Origin: Frankineae bacterium MT45
GTDB taxonomy: Bacteria > Actinomycetota > Actinomycetes > Mycobacteriales > Jatrophihabitantaceae
Reading direction: 5' to 3'
Length of the DNA: 64,000 nt
Assembly (NCBI GenBank): GCA_900100325.1
Contig: LT629697.1
Coordinates: 1,583,423 to 1,647,422, forward strand
Under the pieces are notes generated by a model. That model had not been told where the DNA came from. It ran no database searches and saw nothing but the letters and a program-made list of their open reading frames with translations. Every line of letters starts with the position of its first letter. The stretch's first letter is position 1. A program made the translations under genes and the position numbers. Shown in pieces: positions 1 to 10,293 of the stretch.

Positions 1-89
1 GAGAGAGTGCGGCCGCGGTGAGGGGTGGCATCGCGCGGCTCAGATGCGAATAGCAACAACCCGACCCCTGCGGATCGTAAGCGATGGCT

Positions 90-125
90 GGTCCGGGCCG
101 GCCGCAACTGGAACCGGCCCGGACC
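90..125 (-). terminator. Hairpin terminator downstream of katG
   Basis: A perfect 12-bp inverted repeat (GGTCCGGGCCGG at 90-101 and its complement at 114-125, 12-nt loop) lies 18 bp past the katG stop. There is no T-run, as is common for actinobacterial hairpin terminators. The remaining bases 1-89 hold nothing I recognise. Confidence 0.6.
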
Positions 126-142
126 ACCCAACAGAGAACTAC

Positions 143-2428
<2,286 letters not shown>

Positions 2429-2899
2429 TCAGGAGACGGATACGGCGGGGTTGGTGGCAACGGACGAGGCAGATGGCGTGGCAGCCGTGCAGTCGGGGCA
2501 GAGGCCCCAGTAGATGACCTCGGCTTCGTCGATCACGAAGCCCTGGCTGTCGGCGGCGGTGAGACACGGCGTATCACCGACGGCACAGTCCACGTCGGCC
2601 ACCACCCCGCAGGAGCGGCAGACCAGATGGTGATGGTTGTCGGCGACCCGGGATTCGTAGCGGGCCGACGAGCCGGCCGGTTCGATGCGCCGCACCAACC
2701 CGGCGCCGGTGAGCGCGCGGAGCACGTCGTAGACCGCCTGATGGGAGACATCACCCAGATCTTTACGGGCGAAACTCAGCAGCTGATCAGTGTCGGCGTG
2801 CGGGTTCTCGTACACCGCGTTGAGGACGGCGACCCGAGGACGGGTCACTCGAAGTTCGGCTCCGCGTAGCAGCTGCTCGACTTCGGACCGGGTGGGCAC
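2429..2899 (-). CDS. furA: Fur-family regulator (FurA/CatR type) of katG
   Basis: A 156-residue Fur-family metal- and redox-responsive repressor. The N-terminal winged helix includes RVTRPRVAVLNAV and the recognition region SHQAVYDVLRALTGAGLVRR. The C-terminal dimer domain has the metal-binding NHHHLVCRSCG motif and a second CxxC (GLCPDC). It starts with GTG and sits just upstream of katG, so it most likely represses its own operon and is relieved by peroxide, as in mycobacterial FurA and streptomycete CatR. The start lies only 7 nt past a good -10 element, with no convincing ribosome site, suggesting a leaderless transcript. Confidence 0.93.
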   Translation of the reverse strand: MPTRSEVEQLLRGAELRVTRPRVAVLNAVYENPHADTDQLLSFARKDLGDVSHQAVYDVLRALTGAGLVRRIEPAGSSARYESRVADNHHHLVCRSCGVVADVDCAVGDTPCLTAADSQGFVIDEAEVIYWGLCPDCTAATPSASSVATNPAVSVS

Positions 2900-2906
2900 T
2901 CTTGTG

Positions 2907-2938
2907 AGTATCGTCTTCTAATCTTGAATCAGTCAAGA
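2907..2938 (-). promoter_or_regulatory. furA promoter with FurA-box-like palindrome
   Basis: Reading the minus strand, TTGACT (-35, 2931-2936) and GATACT (-10, 2907-2912) are separated by 18 bp, and the GTG of furA follows after 7 nt. The palindrome TCTTGACTGATTCAAGA (2922-2938) covers the -35 box. Its position and sequence resemble the mycobacterial FurA operator, so autoregulation is likely. The match is by eye. Confidence 0.6.
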
Positions 2939-2940
2939 CC

Positions 2941-2982
2941 AGCCAGCGTGTCGGCGCGTCGCGGAAGCCGGACGCGCTGGCT
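2941..2982 (-). terminator. Hairpin terminator of the sugar ABC operon
   Basis: An imperfect inverted repeat with arms AGCCAGCG (2941-2948) and CGCTGGCT (2975-2982) and a further paired CGGC/GCCG segment inside. It begins at the stop codon of the last permease gene and separates that operon from the furA promoter. Confidence 0.5.
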
Positions 2983-3839
2983 TACTTGATACCGGTCGTG
3001 GCGATCGAGCTGACGAAGAAGCGCTGGCCGACCACGAAGAGGATAAGCACCGGCAGTTGGCTCATCAGGGTTCCGGCCATCAGGACGGGCCAGTTGGTGA
3101 AGTGCGCGCTCTGGAACGTGGCGAGCCCGAGTTGCACGGTCATCTTGTCCGGCGACAGGATCGCCACCAAGGGCCAGAGGAAGTCGTTCCAGACGGCCAG
3201 GAACGTCAGTACGGCCACGGTGCTCAGCGGCGGCCCCATCAGCGGGAGCAGGATGCTGAAGAGGATCCGCACCCGGCCGGCGCCGTCGATGAGCGCCGCC
3301 TCCTCCAGTTCGACCGGCAGCGAGAGGAAGAACTGCCGCAGCAGGTAGATGCCGAATGGCGTCACCAGGTTCGGGGCGATCAGCGCAGGCAGGGTATCGA
3401 CCAGGCCGAGGTGCTTGATGATGATCAGCGTCGGGATCATCACCACCTGGAACGGCACCATCAGTGTGGCCAGGATTCCGAGGAAGACGATGCGCTGCCC
3501 GGGGAAGCGCAGACGGGCAAAGGCGTATCCGGCCAGACTGCAGAGCACCAGGTTGCTGATGACACAGGTGACCGAGACGACCGTGCTGTTCCACATCCAG
3601 CGGGCAAACGGCGAGTCTGTCCAGGCCGTGCGGAAGTTTCCCCAGTGCAGGGTCGAGGGGAGCCCCGGTGGGTAGCGGCGGGTGTCGGCCAGCGAGGAGA
3701 GGCTGGTGACGAGCATCCAGATCAGCGGTACCGCCATCACCAGTGCCAACGGGATGAGCACCAGATGCCACCCCGAGGGGCGGCGCAGTCGCCGCCGACG
3801 CAACGTGAGCCCGTCCGACGCGCGCTCGACCGTGGTCAT
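2982..3839 (-). CDS. Carbohydrate ABC transporter permease (MalG/UgpE type)
   Basis: Inner-membrane subunit of a CUT1-type sugar importer, 285 residues with six predicted membrane spans. The cytoplasmic coupling loop reads EAALIDGAGRVRILFSILLP, matching the EAA-x3-G-x9-I-x-LP motif that contacts the ATPase. It overlaps the upstream permease gene by 4 bp, so translation is coupled. It is the last gene of a three-gene minus-strand operon (binding protein, permease, permease). No ATP-binding subunit is encoded nearby, so the pair probably uses a shared MsmK-type ATPase from elsewhere. Confidence 0.92.
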   Translation of the reverse strand: MTTVERASDGLTLRRRRLRRPSGWHLVLIPLALVMAVPLIWMLVTSLSSLADTRRYPPGLPSTLHWGNFRTAWTDSPFARWMWNSTVVSVTCVISNLVLCSLAGYAFARLRFPGQRIVFLGILATLMVPFQVVMIPTLIIIKHLGLVDTLPALIAPNLVTPFGIYLLRQFFLSLPVELEEAALIDGAGRVRILFSILLPLMGPPLSTVAVLTFLAVWNDFLWPLVAILSPDKMTVQLGLATFQSAHFTNWPVLMAGTLMSQLPVLILFVVGQRFFVSSIATTGIK

Positions 3840-4813
3840 GACTTCTCGCCGGCGGTGAGCGGATCACGGGTAATTCGCAGCTGAATCACGGAGATGACGG
3901 CGATCGCCAGGAAGAGGATGACGGCGATCGCGGCCGCGTATCCGGCGTGAAAGTACTGGAAAGCCTGGACGTAGAGGTAGTAGACGACGACCAGCGTGGA
4001 CTGCAGCGGCCCGCCCTTGGTGGTGGCGTAGACCTCGTCGAAGAGCTGCAGCGCGTTGATCGTCAACCAGACCAGCAGAAATCCGCTCACCGGGCGCATC
4101 AGCGGTACCTGAATCCGCCAGAACGCGCCTCGCTTCGAACAGCCGTCGATCTGCGCGGCCTCCACGAGATCCTGCGGAATGCTCTGCAGACCGGCCAGGA
4201 AGATGAGCGCCCCGAAGCCGACCCATCCCCACACCGTCATGATGACGATCGAGTAGAGGGCCTGATTGGGGTCGGTGAAGAATCCGAAGGTCGGCAGGTG
4301 CAGCCGAGTTAGCACCATATTTATCAGGCCGTAGTTCGGGTCCATGAGCCACGTGAAGATCACGCCGGTGGCGATGGTCGAGGTGACCACCGGGATGAAG
4401 ACGGCGAGTCGGTAGATCGTCATGCCGCGAATTCTGCGATTCAGGGCGGCGGCGACCAGCAGCGACAGCACCAGCGTGATCGGCACGAAGAGAACTGTGT
4501 AGACGATGGTGTGCCGGACCGAGTCGATGAAGACCGGATCATGCATGAGTTTGCGGTAGTTCTTGAAACCGATCCACTGCCCCGGCGTCTGCAGGTCGTT
4601 CTTCTGGAAGGAGAGCACGAAGGACCAGATCACCGGGATGACGCCGAAGAGGCCGATGAGGAGCACGCTCGGCGCGATCATCGTCCAACCGGTGAGCGTG
4701 TCCCGGCGGCGTCCACGCGCTCGCCTGCGTTTGACCGGAGGCTGTTGGTTTCGCGGCAGGATAGTGGCCGGTCGGCGAGTCCGTGCCTTGGCGACCACGA
4801 CCTGTTGAGTCAC
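3836..4813 (-). CDS. Carbohydrate ABC transporter permease (MalF/UgpA type)
   Basis: The second membrane subunit of the CUT1 importer, 325 residues. A basic N-terminal tail (ARTRRPATILPRNQQPPVKRRRARGRRRD) precedes about six membrane spans. The coupling loop EAAQIDGCSKRGAFWRIQVPLM matches the EAA motif. It overlaps the binding-protein gene upstream (4810-4813) and the partner permease downstream (3836-3839), both by 4 bp, indicating one transcript and stoichiometric synthesis. The family imports oligosaccharides or monosaccharides; substrate here is inferred from the galactose/tagatose genes next door. Confidence 0.92.
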   Translation of the reverse strand: MTQQVVVAKARTRRPATILPRNQQPPVKRRRARGRRRDTLTGWTMIAPSVLLIGLFGVIPVIWSFVLSFQKNDLQTPGQWIGFKNYRKLMHDPVFIDSVRHTIVYTVLFVPITLVLSLLVAAALNRRIRGMTIYRLAVFIPVVTSTIATGVIFTWLMDPNYGLINMVLTRLHLPTFGFFTDPNQALYSIVIMTVWGWVGFGALIFLAGLQSIPQDLVEAAQIDGCSKRGAFWRIQVPLMRPVSGFLLVWLTINALQLFDEVYATTKGGPLQSTLVVVYYLYVQAFQYFHAGYAAAIAVILFLAIAVISVIQLRITRDPLTAGEKS

Positions 4814-6114
4814 GATCCGGCCAGTGCCGCCGTCACCGCGCTGGCTCCTGACTTGATGGCGGCCTCCGGTGTGGCCTGGCCGAGGAGCACCGACTGCACC
4901 ATCTGCCCGACCGCGGTGGAGACCTGCGCATACTGCGGAATATTCGGACGGACGTGCTTGACGTTGTTCAAGTTGTCGACGAAGACCTGCTCCGCCGGGT
5001 ACTTGGTGAGGAACGTCTTGTACCCCGGCAGCGTCGACTCCGACTTGCGTACCGGCAGGTCACCGGTGGCCACCGCGAACTGCAGGTGGATCGTCGGTGA
5101 GGTGAGCCAGGTGATGAACTTGACGGCGGTGTCGGTGCGCTCAGTCGAGCGGTCGAAGAGCATGTAGAGGTCGGGGCCGGAGATCGTCTCGTGATCGCCG
5201 TTGTCCGATGGCAGGTAGGTGACGCCGTACTGCACATCGCTGTTGATGCTCGATAGGTCCCACGGGCCCGTCCAGAGCATCGCGATCTTTCCGCTGTTGA
5301 AGAGGTTCAGGTAGTTCTGGTTACCGGTGTCGAGATAGACGGACTTGTCGGTGACGGCCATGTCGTGCAGTTGCTGGAGCGCGGCCAGACCGGCGGGGGA
5401 GTCGAAGGCCGGCTTGGTGTTGTCGGAGGTGAGCAGGTCACCGCCGGCCTGCCAGAGCATCGCCAGGTAGCGCCACACCGTGTCTTCGCTGCCGTCGTTG
5501 ACGTAGGACCAGCCGTACTGGTGCTTGCCGGCGTCGGTGAGCTTCGCCGCCGCCGAGCGGAAGTCCTGCCAGGTCCAGTCGTTCGTGGGCGGGGCGACGC
5601 CCGCCGCCGCGAAGAGCTTCTTGTTGTAGACCAGGCTCAGGTTGTCGACCAGGGCCGGGATGCCGACGACCTTGCCGTTGACGCTGGCCGCCTGCTGCTC
5701 GGACGGGTAGAAGTCGTCCCAGTTGAAGCCGGCCGCCTTGACCTTGTCGGTGAGGTCCACCAGCTTTGGCTGCGTCGATAGTTGTGCGCTGGATGAGCCG
5801 TATTCATAGGCGATGTCCGGGTAGTTGCCGGCGGCGAACCCGGCGACCGTCTTCTGCAGGGCGCTGTCATTGCCGCCATTGAAGGCGAGCGTCACCTTTG
5901 CGTTGGGGTTTGCGGTGTTCCACTGCTTGACCAGCGCGGTGAGCGCGGTGGCCTCCACGTCCGTGTAGCCGTGGGTGAGCGTGATTGTGGTGCCGGTCGA
6001 CGAGGAGCCGCCTCCGCTACTGCTACTGCAGGCGACCAGAGCGGCGGCGGCGATGAGGGTGACGGTCGTGCCCGCCACAACGCTCCGGAGGCTGTTTCGG
6101 CGGGCAGTGATCAT
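4810..6114 (-). CDS. Extracellular sugar-binding lipoprotein of ABC importer
   Basis: Solute-binding protein (SBP_bac_1 type), 434 residues, tethered to the membrane by lipid. The N terminus has basic residues (ITARRNSLR), a hydrophobic stretch and the lipobox ALVAC, followed by a Ser/Gly linker. I chose ATG at 6114 because AGGAG lies 7 nt upstream; an in-frame ATG 21 bp further up lacks such a site. The mature part has the family features (ANPNAKVTLAFNGGND near the N terminus, GKIAMLWTGPWD in the middle). It is the first gene of the importer operon and divergent from a DeoR regulator, which is the likely controller. Confidence 0.92.
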   Translation of the reverse strand: MITARRNSLRSVVAGTTVTLIAAAALVACSSSSGGGSSSTGTTITLTHGYTDVEATALTALVKQWNTANPNAKVTLAFNGGNDSALQKTVAGFAAGNYPDIAYEYGSSSAQLSTQPKLVDLTDKVKAAGFNWDDFYPSEQQAASVNGKVVGIPALVDNLSLVYNKKLFAAAGVAPPTNDWTWQDFRSAAAKLTDAGKHQYGWSYVNDGSEDTVWRYLAMLWQAGGDLLTSDNTKPAFDSPAGLAALQQLHDMAVTDKSVYLDTGNQNYLNLFNSGKIAMLWTGPWDLSSINSDVQYGVTYLPSDNGDHETISGPDLYMLFDRSTERTDTAVKFITWLTSPTIHLQFAVATGDLPVRKSESTLPGYKTFLTKYPAEQVFVDNLNNVKHVRPNIPQYAQVSTAVGQMVQSVLLGQATPEAAIKSGASAVTAALAGS

Positions 6115-6241
6115 CTTGAACTCCTGGATGGGCATCGACGACGTTCGAGCACAATCAATCGTTTCTGGTGATCAGTTTTGCACGGTGTTTCGACGGCGGT
6201 CAACCCTTCTGCGCGTTTCACATGCGCGTAATGTGCACGCT
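6115..6241. promoter_or_regulatory. Divergent promoter region, sugar importer / DeoR regulator
   Basis: A 127-bp intergenic region that must carry back-to-back promoters for the importer operon and the DeoR gene. It is less GC-rich than its surroundings around 6155-6185. It contains GCGCGTTTCACATGCGCG (6211-6228), an imperfect inverted repeat that could be an operator. I could not fix -35/-10 boxes with confidence. Confidence 0.4.
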
Positions 6242-7012
6242 ATGCGGCAAGAAGACAGGCTAGGGCTGATCCTGCACGAGCTGAACGAACACGGATCGGT
6301 GGGCGTCGTCGGCCTCTCGGCCCAGATAGGGGTGTCCGCGGCCTCCGTGCGCCGCGATCTGCACCTGCTCGAACAGCAGAAGTTGCTCACCCGGACGCAT
6401 GGGGGAGCCGTCGCCTCCGGGGTTCTCTACGAATTGCCGATGCGCTACCGCGGCGGCCAGCACTACGCCGAGAAGCGGGCCATCGCCGAGGCGGCGGTCG
6501 CGCTGATCTCCGCCGATGTCACGTCGGTCGGCCTCAACGGCGGGTCGACGACGACCGAGGTGGGTCGCGCGCTGGCCTCGCGGACCGGGCTGCGGGTGGT
6601 CACCAACGCACTCAACATCGCCTCTGAGCTTGCCGTGCGGGCCAACATCGAACTGGTGGTCTGCGGTGGGAGTGCCCGCACCGAGTCCTATGAACTGGTG
6701 GGGCCGCTGGCCGAGATGACGCTGGCCAACGTCAACCTGGATATCGCCGTCATCGGGGTGGATGGGGTGAGTGCCGCGGCCGGCCTGACGACGCATCACG
6801 AGGTGGAGGCGCACACCAATCGGGCCCTGGTGAAGGCGGCCGAGCGGGTGATCGTGGTGGCCGACTCGAGCAAGATCGGGCGGCGCAGCTTCGCCCGGAT
6901 CGCCGACGTGGCCACCGTCTCTGACATCGTCACCGACTCTGGGGCCTCACCCAAAGATGTCGCAGAACTAAGGCGATTGGGCCCGCAGGTGCACGTCGTC
7001 GAGGTCGGCTGA
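6242..7012 (+). CDS. DeoR-family sugar-responsive transcriptional regulator
   Basis: A 256-residue regulator. The N-terminal winged helix (RQEDRLGLILHELNEHGSVGVVGLSAQIGVSAASVRRDLHLLEQQKLL) is followed by the THGGA hinge and a DeoR C-terminal sugar-phosphate sensor domain, including the NGGSTTTEVGR phosphate-loop region and VVADSSKIGRRSF. I chose the ATG at 6242 because the helix-turn-helix begins immediately after it; an upstream in-frame extension of 89 codons overlaps the divergent importer gene and looks non-coding. Flanking genes suggest it controls the importer and the galactose/tagatose enzymes, with a phosphorylated sugar as inducer. Confidence 0.9.
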   Translation: MRQEDRLGLILHELNEHGSVGVVGLSAQIGVSAASVRRDLHLLEQQKLLTRTHGGAVASGVLYELPMRYRGGQHYAEKRAIAEAAVALISADVTSVGLNGGSTTTEVGRALASRTGLRVVTNALNIASELAVRANIELVVCGGSARTESYELVGPLAEMTLANVNLDIAVIGVDGVSAAAGLTTHHEVEAHTNRALVKAAERVIVVADSSKIGRRSFARIADVATVSDIVTDSGASPKDVAELRRLGPQVHVVEVG

Positions 7013-7023
7013 AGAACCGCCCG

Positions 7024-8328
7024 CTACCCCCGCAGAGCGGCGGGCAGGAGCGGGGCGTGCGCGGCCACCATCTCGTCGGCCATGTGCCAGATCTTCTCCA
7101 CCGACAGGGTCGCCGCAGTATTTGGATCACAGAGGAGCGCCTGGCGGACGTACTCCGGTCGACCCTCGCTGGCCGCCCGCACGGTGAGATCGACGACGGA
7201 GAGGAAGTGTTGGTTCAGCGCTGCGCACTGCGGGGGTAGCGCCCTGACGGGCTGCGGTTGCACGCCGGCGGCGTCGATGCGGCACGGGACCTCGACCGCC
7301 GACCCGGCCGGCAGGTTCGCGATGAGCCCGGCGTTGGCCACATTCACCTGGATTGTGCGGGGTGTTCCAGTGACCAGACTGTGGATCACCTGCGGCGCGT
7401 ACTCCGCCGCCTCCTCCTCCGGTTCGCTGTACTGGCCGGCCTCAACCTGCGGGATGAGTCGCTCGATCTCCTCGACGTTGGCGTGGCTGATCTGCAGGTA
7501 GTCGCCGACCGGGATCCGCAGCCGCTCGATCTCGGCCGGATCATGCAGGTACCACGGGACGTACTCGCTGGAGTGCTCACTGGTCTCAGTCGGGTAGTAG
7601 CCCAGGCGTCGATACATGTCGACACGCACCCGGCGCTCGAGTTCGGGGTCGGCGGCGATGCGCTCGTCCAGCAGCGGGTACAGGCTCTCCCCGTCCCGCT
7701 CCCAACGCAGGATCCAGGCCTGATGGTTCACCCCGGCGCTATGGAACTGCACCTCCTCGAGCGGCACCTCGATGAGCTCGCAGAGATCGTGAACCGTCCA
7801 GAAGACCGAGTGGCAGAGCCCCAGCACGCGGATATCGGGGTGATTCACGGCGAGATATTGGATGTTCATGGCCATCGGGTTGGTGTAATTCAGCAGCCAC
7901 GCATCGGGGCAGACAGCGCGCATGTCGTTGGCCAGCCCGTCCAGGAAGCTGAAGGTCCGCAGGCCGCGGAAGATGCCGCCGGTGCCTAGGGTGTCGGCGA
8001 TGGTCTGCTTCAGCCCGTACTTTGCCGGGATCTCGAAGTCGATGACGGTGGCCGTGTGGCCGCCGATGTTCACCGCGTTGATGACGAAGTCGGCCCCGGT
8101 GAGTGCTCGGCGGCGATCGGCCTCGACGCGCACCGCCGCGGGGCGGCCATGACGCTCGACGGCGATGCGGGCCAGACCCTCGGCCAGCCGAAGCCGACGC
8201 GGGTCGATGTCATGCATGACCAGCGTCAATTCAGCTGCGTCGGTGAGATCCTCGTAGCTGAGCAGATCACGCAGTAGTTGGCGGGTGAACTCGGCCGAGC
8301 CGGCGCCGACGAAGCAGACGGTGGTCAC
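7024..8328 (-). CDS. GH4 family glycosidase, alpha-galactosidase (MelA) type
   Basis: An NAD- and metal-dependent glycoside hydrolase, 434 residues, the usual GH4 size. The Rossmann motif is VGAGSAEF near residue 7. NPMA (Asn150) and the metal-ligand motif LCHSVFW (Cys172-His173-Ser174) are present, with the second histidine in GVNHQAW. In GH4 a CHS signature marks alpha-galactosidases, while phospho-glycosidases carry CDMP or CNVP; this fits unphosphorylated sugar brought in by an ABC importer rather than a PTS. The gene starts with GTG and converges on the DeoR gene (11 bp apart). It is divergent from the kinase-isomerase-aldolase operon, so it probably releases galactose (or a galactose-like sugar) for that pathway. 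Confidence 0.88.
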   Translation of the reverse strand: MTTVCFVGAGSAEFTRQLLRDLLSYEDLTDAAELTLVMHDIDPRRLRLAEGLARIAVERHGRPAAVRVEADRRRALTGADFVINAVNIGGHTATVIDFEIPAKYGLKQTIADTLGTGGIFRGLRTFSFLDGLANDMRAVCPDAWLLNYTNPMAMNIQYLAVNHPDIRVLGLCHSVFWTVHDLCELIEVPLEEVQFHSAGVNHQAWILRWERDGESLYPLLDERIAADPELERRVRVDMYRRLGYYPTETSEHSSEYVPWYLHDPAEIERLRIPVGDYLQISHANVEEIERLIPQVEAGQYSEPEEEAAEYAPQVIHSLVTGTPRTIQVNVANAGLIANLPAGSAVEVPCRIDAAGVQPQPVRALPPQCAALNQHFLSVVDLTVRAASEGRPEYVRQALLCDPNTAATLSVEKIWHMADEMVAAHAPLLPAALRG

Positions 8329-8385
8329 CGGTTGAGAATCGCACGCTTTGGCAAAACGAGCAAGAGTGTGCAGATTCGATGCGCG

Positions 8386-8425
8386 GTTCTGGACAGAACG
8401 TTCACAGATCGGTCATGATGTGAAC
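8386..8425. promoter_or_regulatory. Candidate operator before the kinase operon
   Basis: Two inverted repeats lie just before the kinase start: GTTCT-N4-AGAAC (8386-8399) and GTTCAC-N14-GTGAAC (8400-8405 with 8420-8425). They sit in the 97-bp region between the divergent GH4 and kinase genes, where the DeoR regulator would be expected to act. Sequence pattern only. Confidence 0.4.
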
Positions 8426-9379
8426 ATGGCTACCGCCCTCGACCCGGCATCGCGGGTGCTTGTCGTCGGCGACATCAATCCGGATCTGATTCTGCGGGGA
8501 GACGTCGTTCCCCGCTTCGGGCAGAGCGAGCAGCTGCTGGACGAGGCGAGCCTGGTGATCGGTGGCTCGGCCGCCATTACGGCCCACGGGCTGGCCCGTC
8601 TGCGGCGTCCGGTCGCCCTCCTCGGCGCCGTCGGTGCCGATCTCTACGGCGACGAGATGTGCCGCCGCCTCTCCGACGCCGGGGTCGACATCTCAGCCGT
8701 GCGGCGGCGCAGCGACGAGCCGACCGGACTCACCGTGGTCCTCTCCGGCGCGCAGGATCGCGCGATCCTGACCCTGCTCGGGGCGATCGCCACCCTCACC
8801 GGTGACGAGGTGGTCGAGGCCGTCGACGCACTTGCCGGTTCCGTCTCCCACCTGCACATCTCCTCGCTCTTCCTGCAGCCGGCGCTCGCCGCATCCCTCC
8901 CCGACGCGCTGGCCGAACTGCGCTGTCGGGGCATCAGCGTCTCCCTCGACACGAACGACGACCCGGCCCGACGCTGGGAGATCGACGCGGTGCTGCCGTA
9001 CGTCGACGTGCTCCTCCCCAACCGTGAGGAGGTGCTCGCGCTGGCCGGTGGCGACGAACCGCGGCAGGCGGCCACCCTCCTGGCCCAGCGCGGCCCGCTC
9101 GTCATCGTGAAGGACGGCGCGGCGGGTGCCTTCGCCGTCACACCCGACGGCGAGACCCTCGCGGTTCCGGCGCGGCCGGCGACGGTGCGGGACACCACCG
9201 GGGCCGGCGACACCTTCAATGCGGCGTTTCTCGACGCCTGGCTCGACAAGCTCGAGTTGGTGGAGTGCCTGGAGCGCGGCGTCCGGGCCGGGGCCGCCGC
9301 CGTGAGCGCCACCGGTGGAACCGCCGGCCAACCGAAGCGTCAGGATCTGATCAGCGAGAAGGGGTCAACGGACCGATGA
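8426..9379 (+). CDS. PfkB-family sugar kinase (ribokinase-like)
   Basis: ATP-dependent sugar kinase of the ribokinase/PfkB superfamily, 317 residues. The N-terminal signature region reads VVGDINPDLILRGD and GGSAAITAHGLARLRRPVALLGAVGAD. The C-terminal active-site motif DTTGAGDTFNAAFLDAW holds the catalytic Asp. ATG at 8426 was chosen because homology begins there; an in-frame GTG at 8420 is possible. Because the importer is not a PTS, a kinase is needed to make the sugar phosphate, and this one probably acts first (for example on galactosamine or galactose). It overlaps the isomerase gene by 4 bp. Confidence 0.88.
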   Translation: MATALDPASRVLVVGDINPDLILRGDVVPRFGQSEQLLDEASLVIGGSAAITAHGLARLRRPVALLGAVGADLYGDEMCRRLSDAGVDISAVRRRSDEPTGLTVVLSGAQDRAILTLLGAIATLTGDEVVEAVDALAGSVSHLHISSLFLQPALAASLPDALAELRCRGISVSLDTNDDPARRWEIDAVLPYVDVLLPNREEVLALAGGDEPRQAATLLAQRGPLVIVKDGAAGAFAVTPDGETLAVPARPATVRDTTGAGDTFNAAFLDAWLDKLELVECLERGVRAGAAAVSATGGTAGQPKRQDLISEKGSTDR

Positions 9380-10293
9380 GCACCGAAGCAAGCGCGACAA
9401 TCTCCCACATCGAGCGGGAGATTCATCGCCAACCTGACGCCTGGCGGCGGGCCGACGGACTCGGCCGGACCTCACCGGCGCTGCCCCGAACCGGTGAGCG
9501 AGTGGCCGTGATCGGCTGTGGGACCTCCTGGTTCATCGCGGTGGCCTACGCCGCGCTGCGCGAGGGCCTCGGGTTGGGGGAGACCGATGCTTTCGCGGCC
9601 AGCGAGTTCCCGGCCGGGCGCGGCTACGACCGGGTCGTCGCGATCTCGCGGTCCGGAACGACGACGGAAGTGGTGCGGGCGATCGAAGCCACCGCCGCAC
9701 CGGTCACCGCGATCACCGCCCTGGCCGACTCGCCGGTGGCTGCGGTGGCCGACGAGACGATCCTGCTCGACTTCGCCGATGAAGAATCCGTCGTCCAGAC
9801 GCTCTTCGCCACGACCGCGCTGATGCTGCTGCGGGGCGGACTCGGGGTGGCCGCGGAGGGGGCAATCGCCGGTGCCCGTGCCGTGCTCGCCGGCGACCAC
9901 CCGCTCCCCGCGGGTGCCGGCGAGTGCCAGCAGATCTCCTTTCTCGGGCAGGGGTGGGCCTACGGCCTGGCGCTGGAGGCGGGCTTGAAGCTGCGCGAGG
10001 CGGCGCAACTCTGGACCGAGTCGTACCTGCAGATGGAGTATCGCCACGGCCCGATCGCGATCGCCGAGCCGGGGCGCGCGGTGTGGATCTTCGGCGCGGC
10101 CGTCGAGGGGATCCGCACCGACATCGAGGCGACCGGAGCGACGCTGATCGACGATGACCTCGACCCGCTGGCTGATCTTGTCCGGGCGCAGACCCTGGCC
10201 CTGCAGCGGGCGAAGCGCGCCGGGTTGGACCCCGACCAGCCGCGGCAGCTGACTCGTTCGGTAATGCTGGCCGAGGCCGACCGGTCGTCGTGA
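9376..10293 (+). CDS. SIS-domain sugar-phosphate isomerase/deaminase (AgaS-like)
   Basis: A 305-residue protein with two SIS domains and no glutaminase domain, as in AgaS and GlmS-like sugar isomerases. Visible motifs are VIGCGTSWFIA (first phosphosugar loop), SRSGTTTEVVRAI (Ser/Thr loop binding phosphate) and ESYLQMEYRHGPIAI near the active site. In the N-acetylgalactosamine pathway AgaS converts galactosamine-6-phosphate to tagatose-6-phosphate, and the following tagatose-6-phosphate-kinase-like and bisphosphate aldolase genes fit that. No NagA/AgaA-type deacetylase is present here, so free galactosamine or another 6-phosphosugar is a likelier substrate. Starts inside the stop of the kinase gene (ATGA). 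Confidence 0.83.
   Translation: MSTEASATISHIEREIHRQPDAWRRADGLGRTSPALPRTGERVAVIGCGTSWFIAVAYAALREGLGLGETDAFAASEFPAGRGYDRVVAISRSGTTTEVVRAIEATAAPVTAITALADSPVAAVADETILLDFADEESVVQTLFATTALMLLRGGLGVAAEGAIAGARAVLAGDHPLPAGAGECQQISFLGQGWAYGLALEAGLKLREAAQLWTESYLQMEYRHGPIAIAEPGRAVWIFGAAVEGIRTDIEATGATLIDDDLDPLADLVRAQTLALQRAKRAGLDPDQPRQLTRSVMLAEADRSS

Noticed and set aside
5975..6241. 89-codon N-terminal extension of the DeoR regulator
   Set aside because: Overlaps the divergent receptor gene and its promoter; the helix-turn-helix starts right after ATG 6242.
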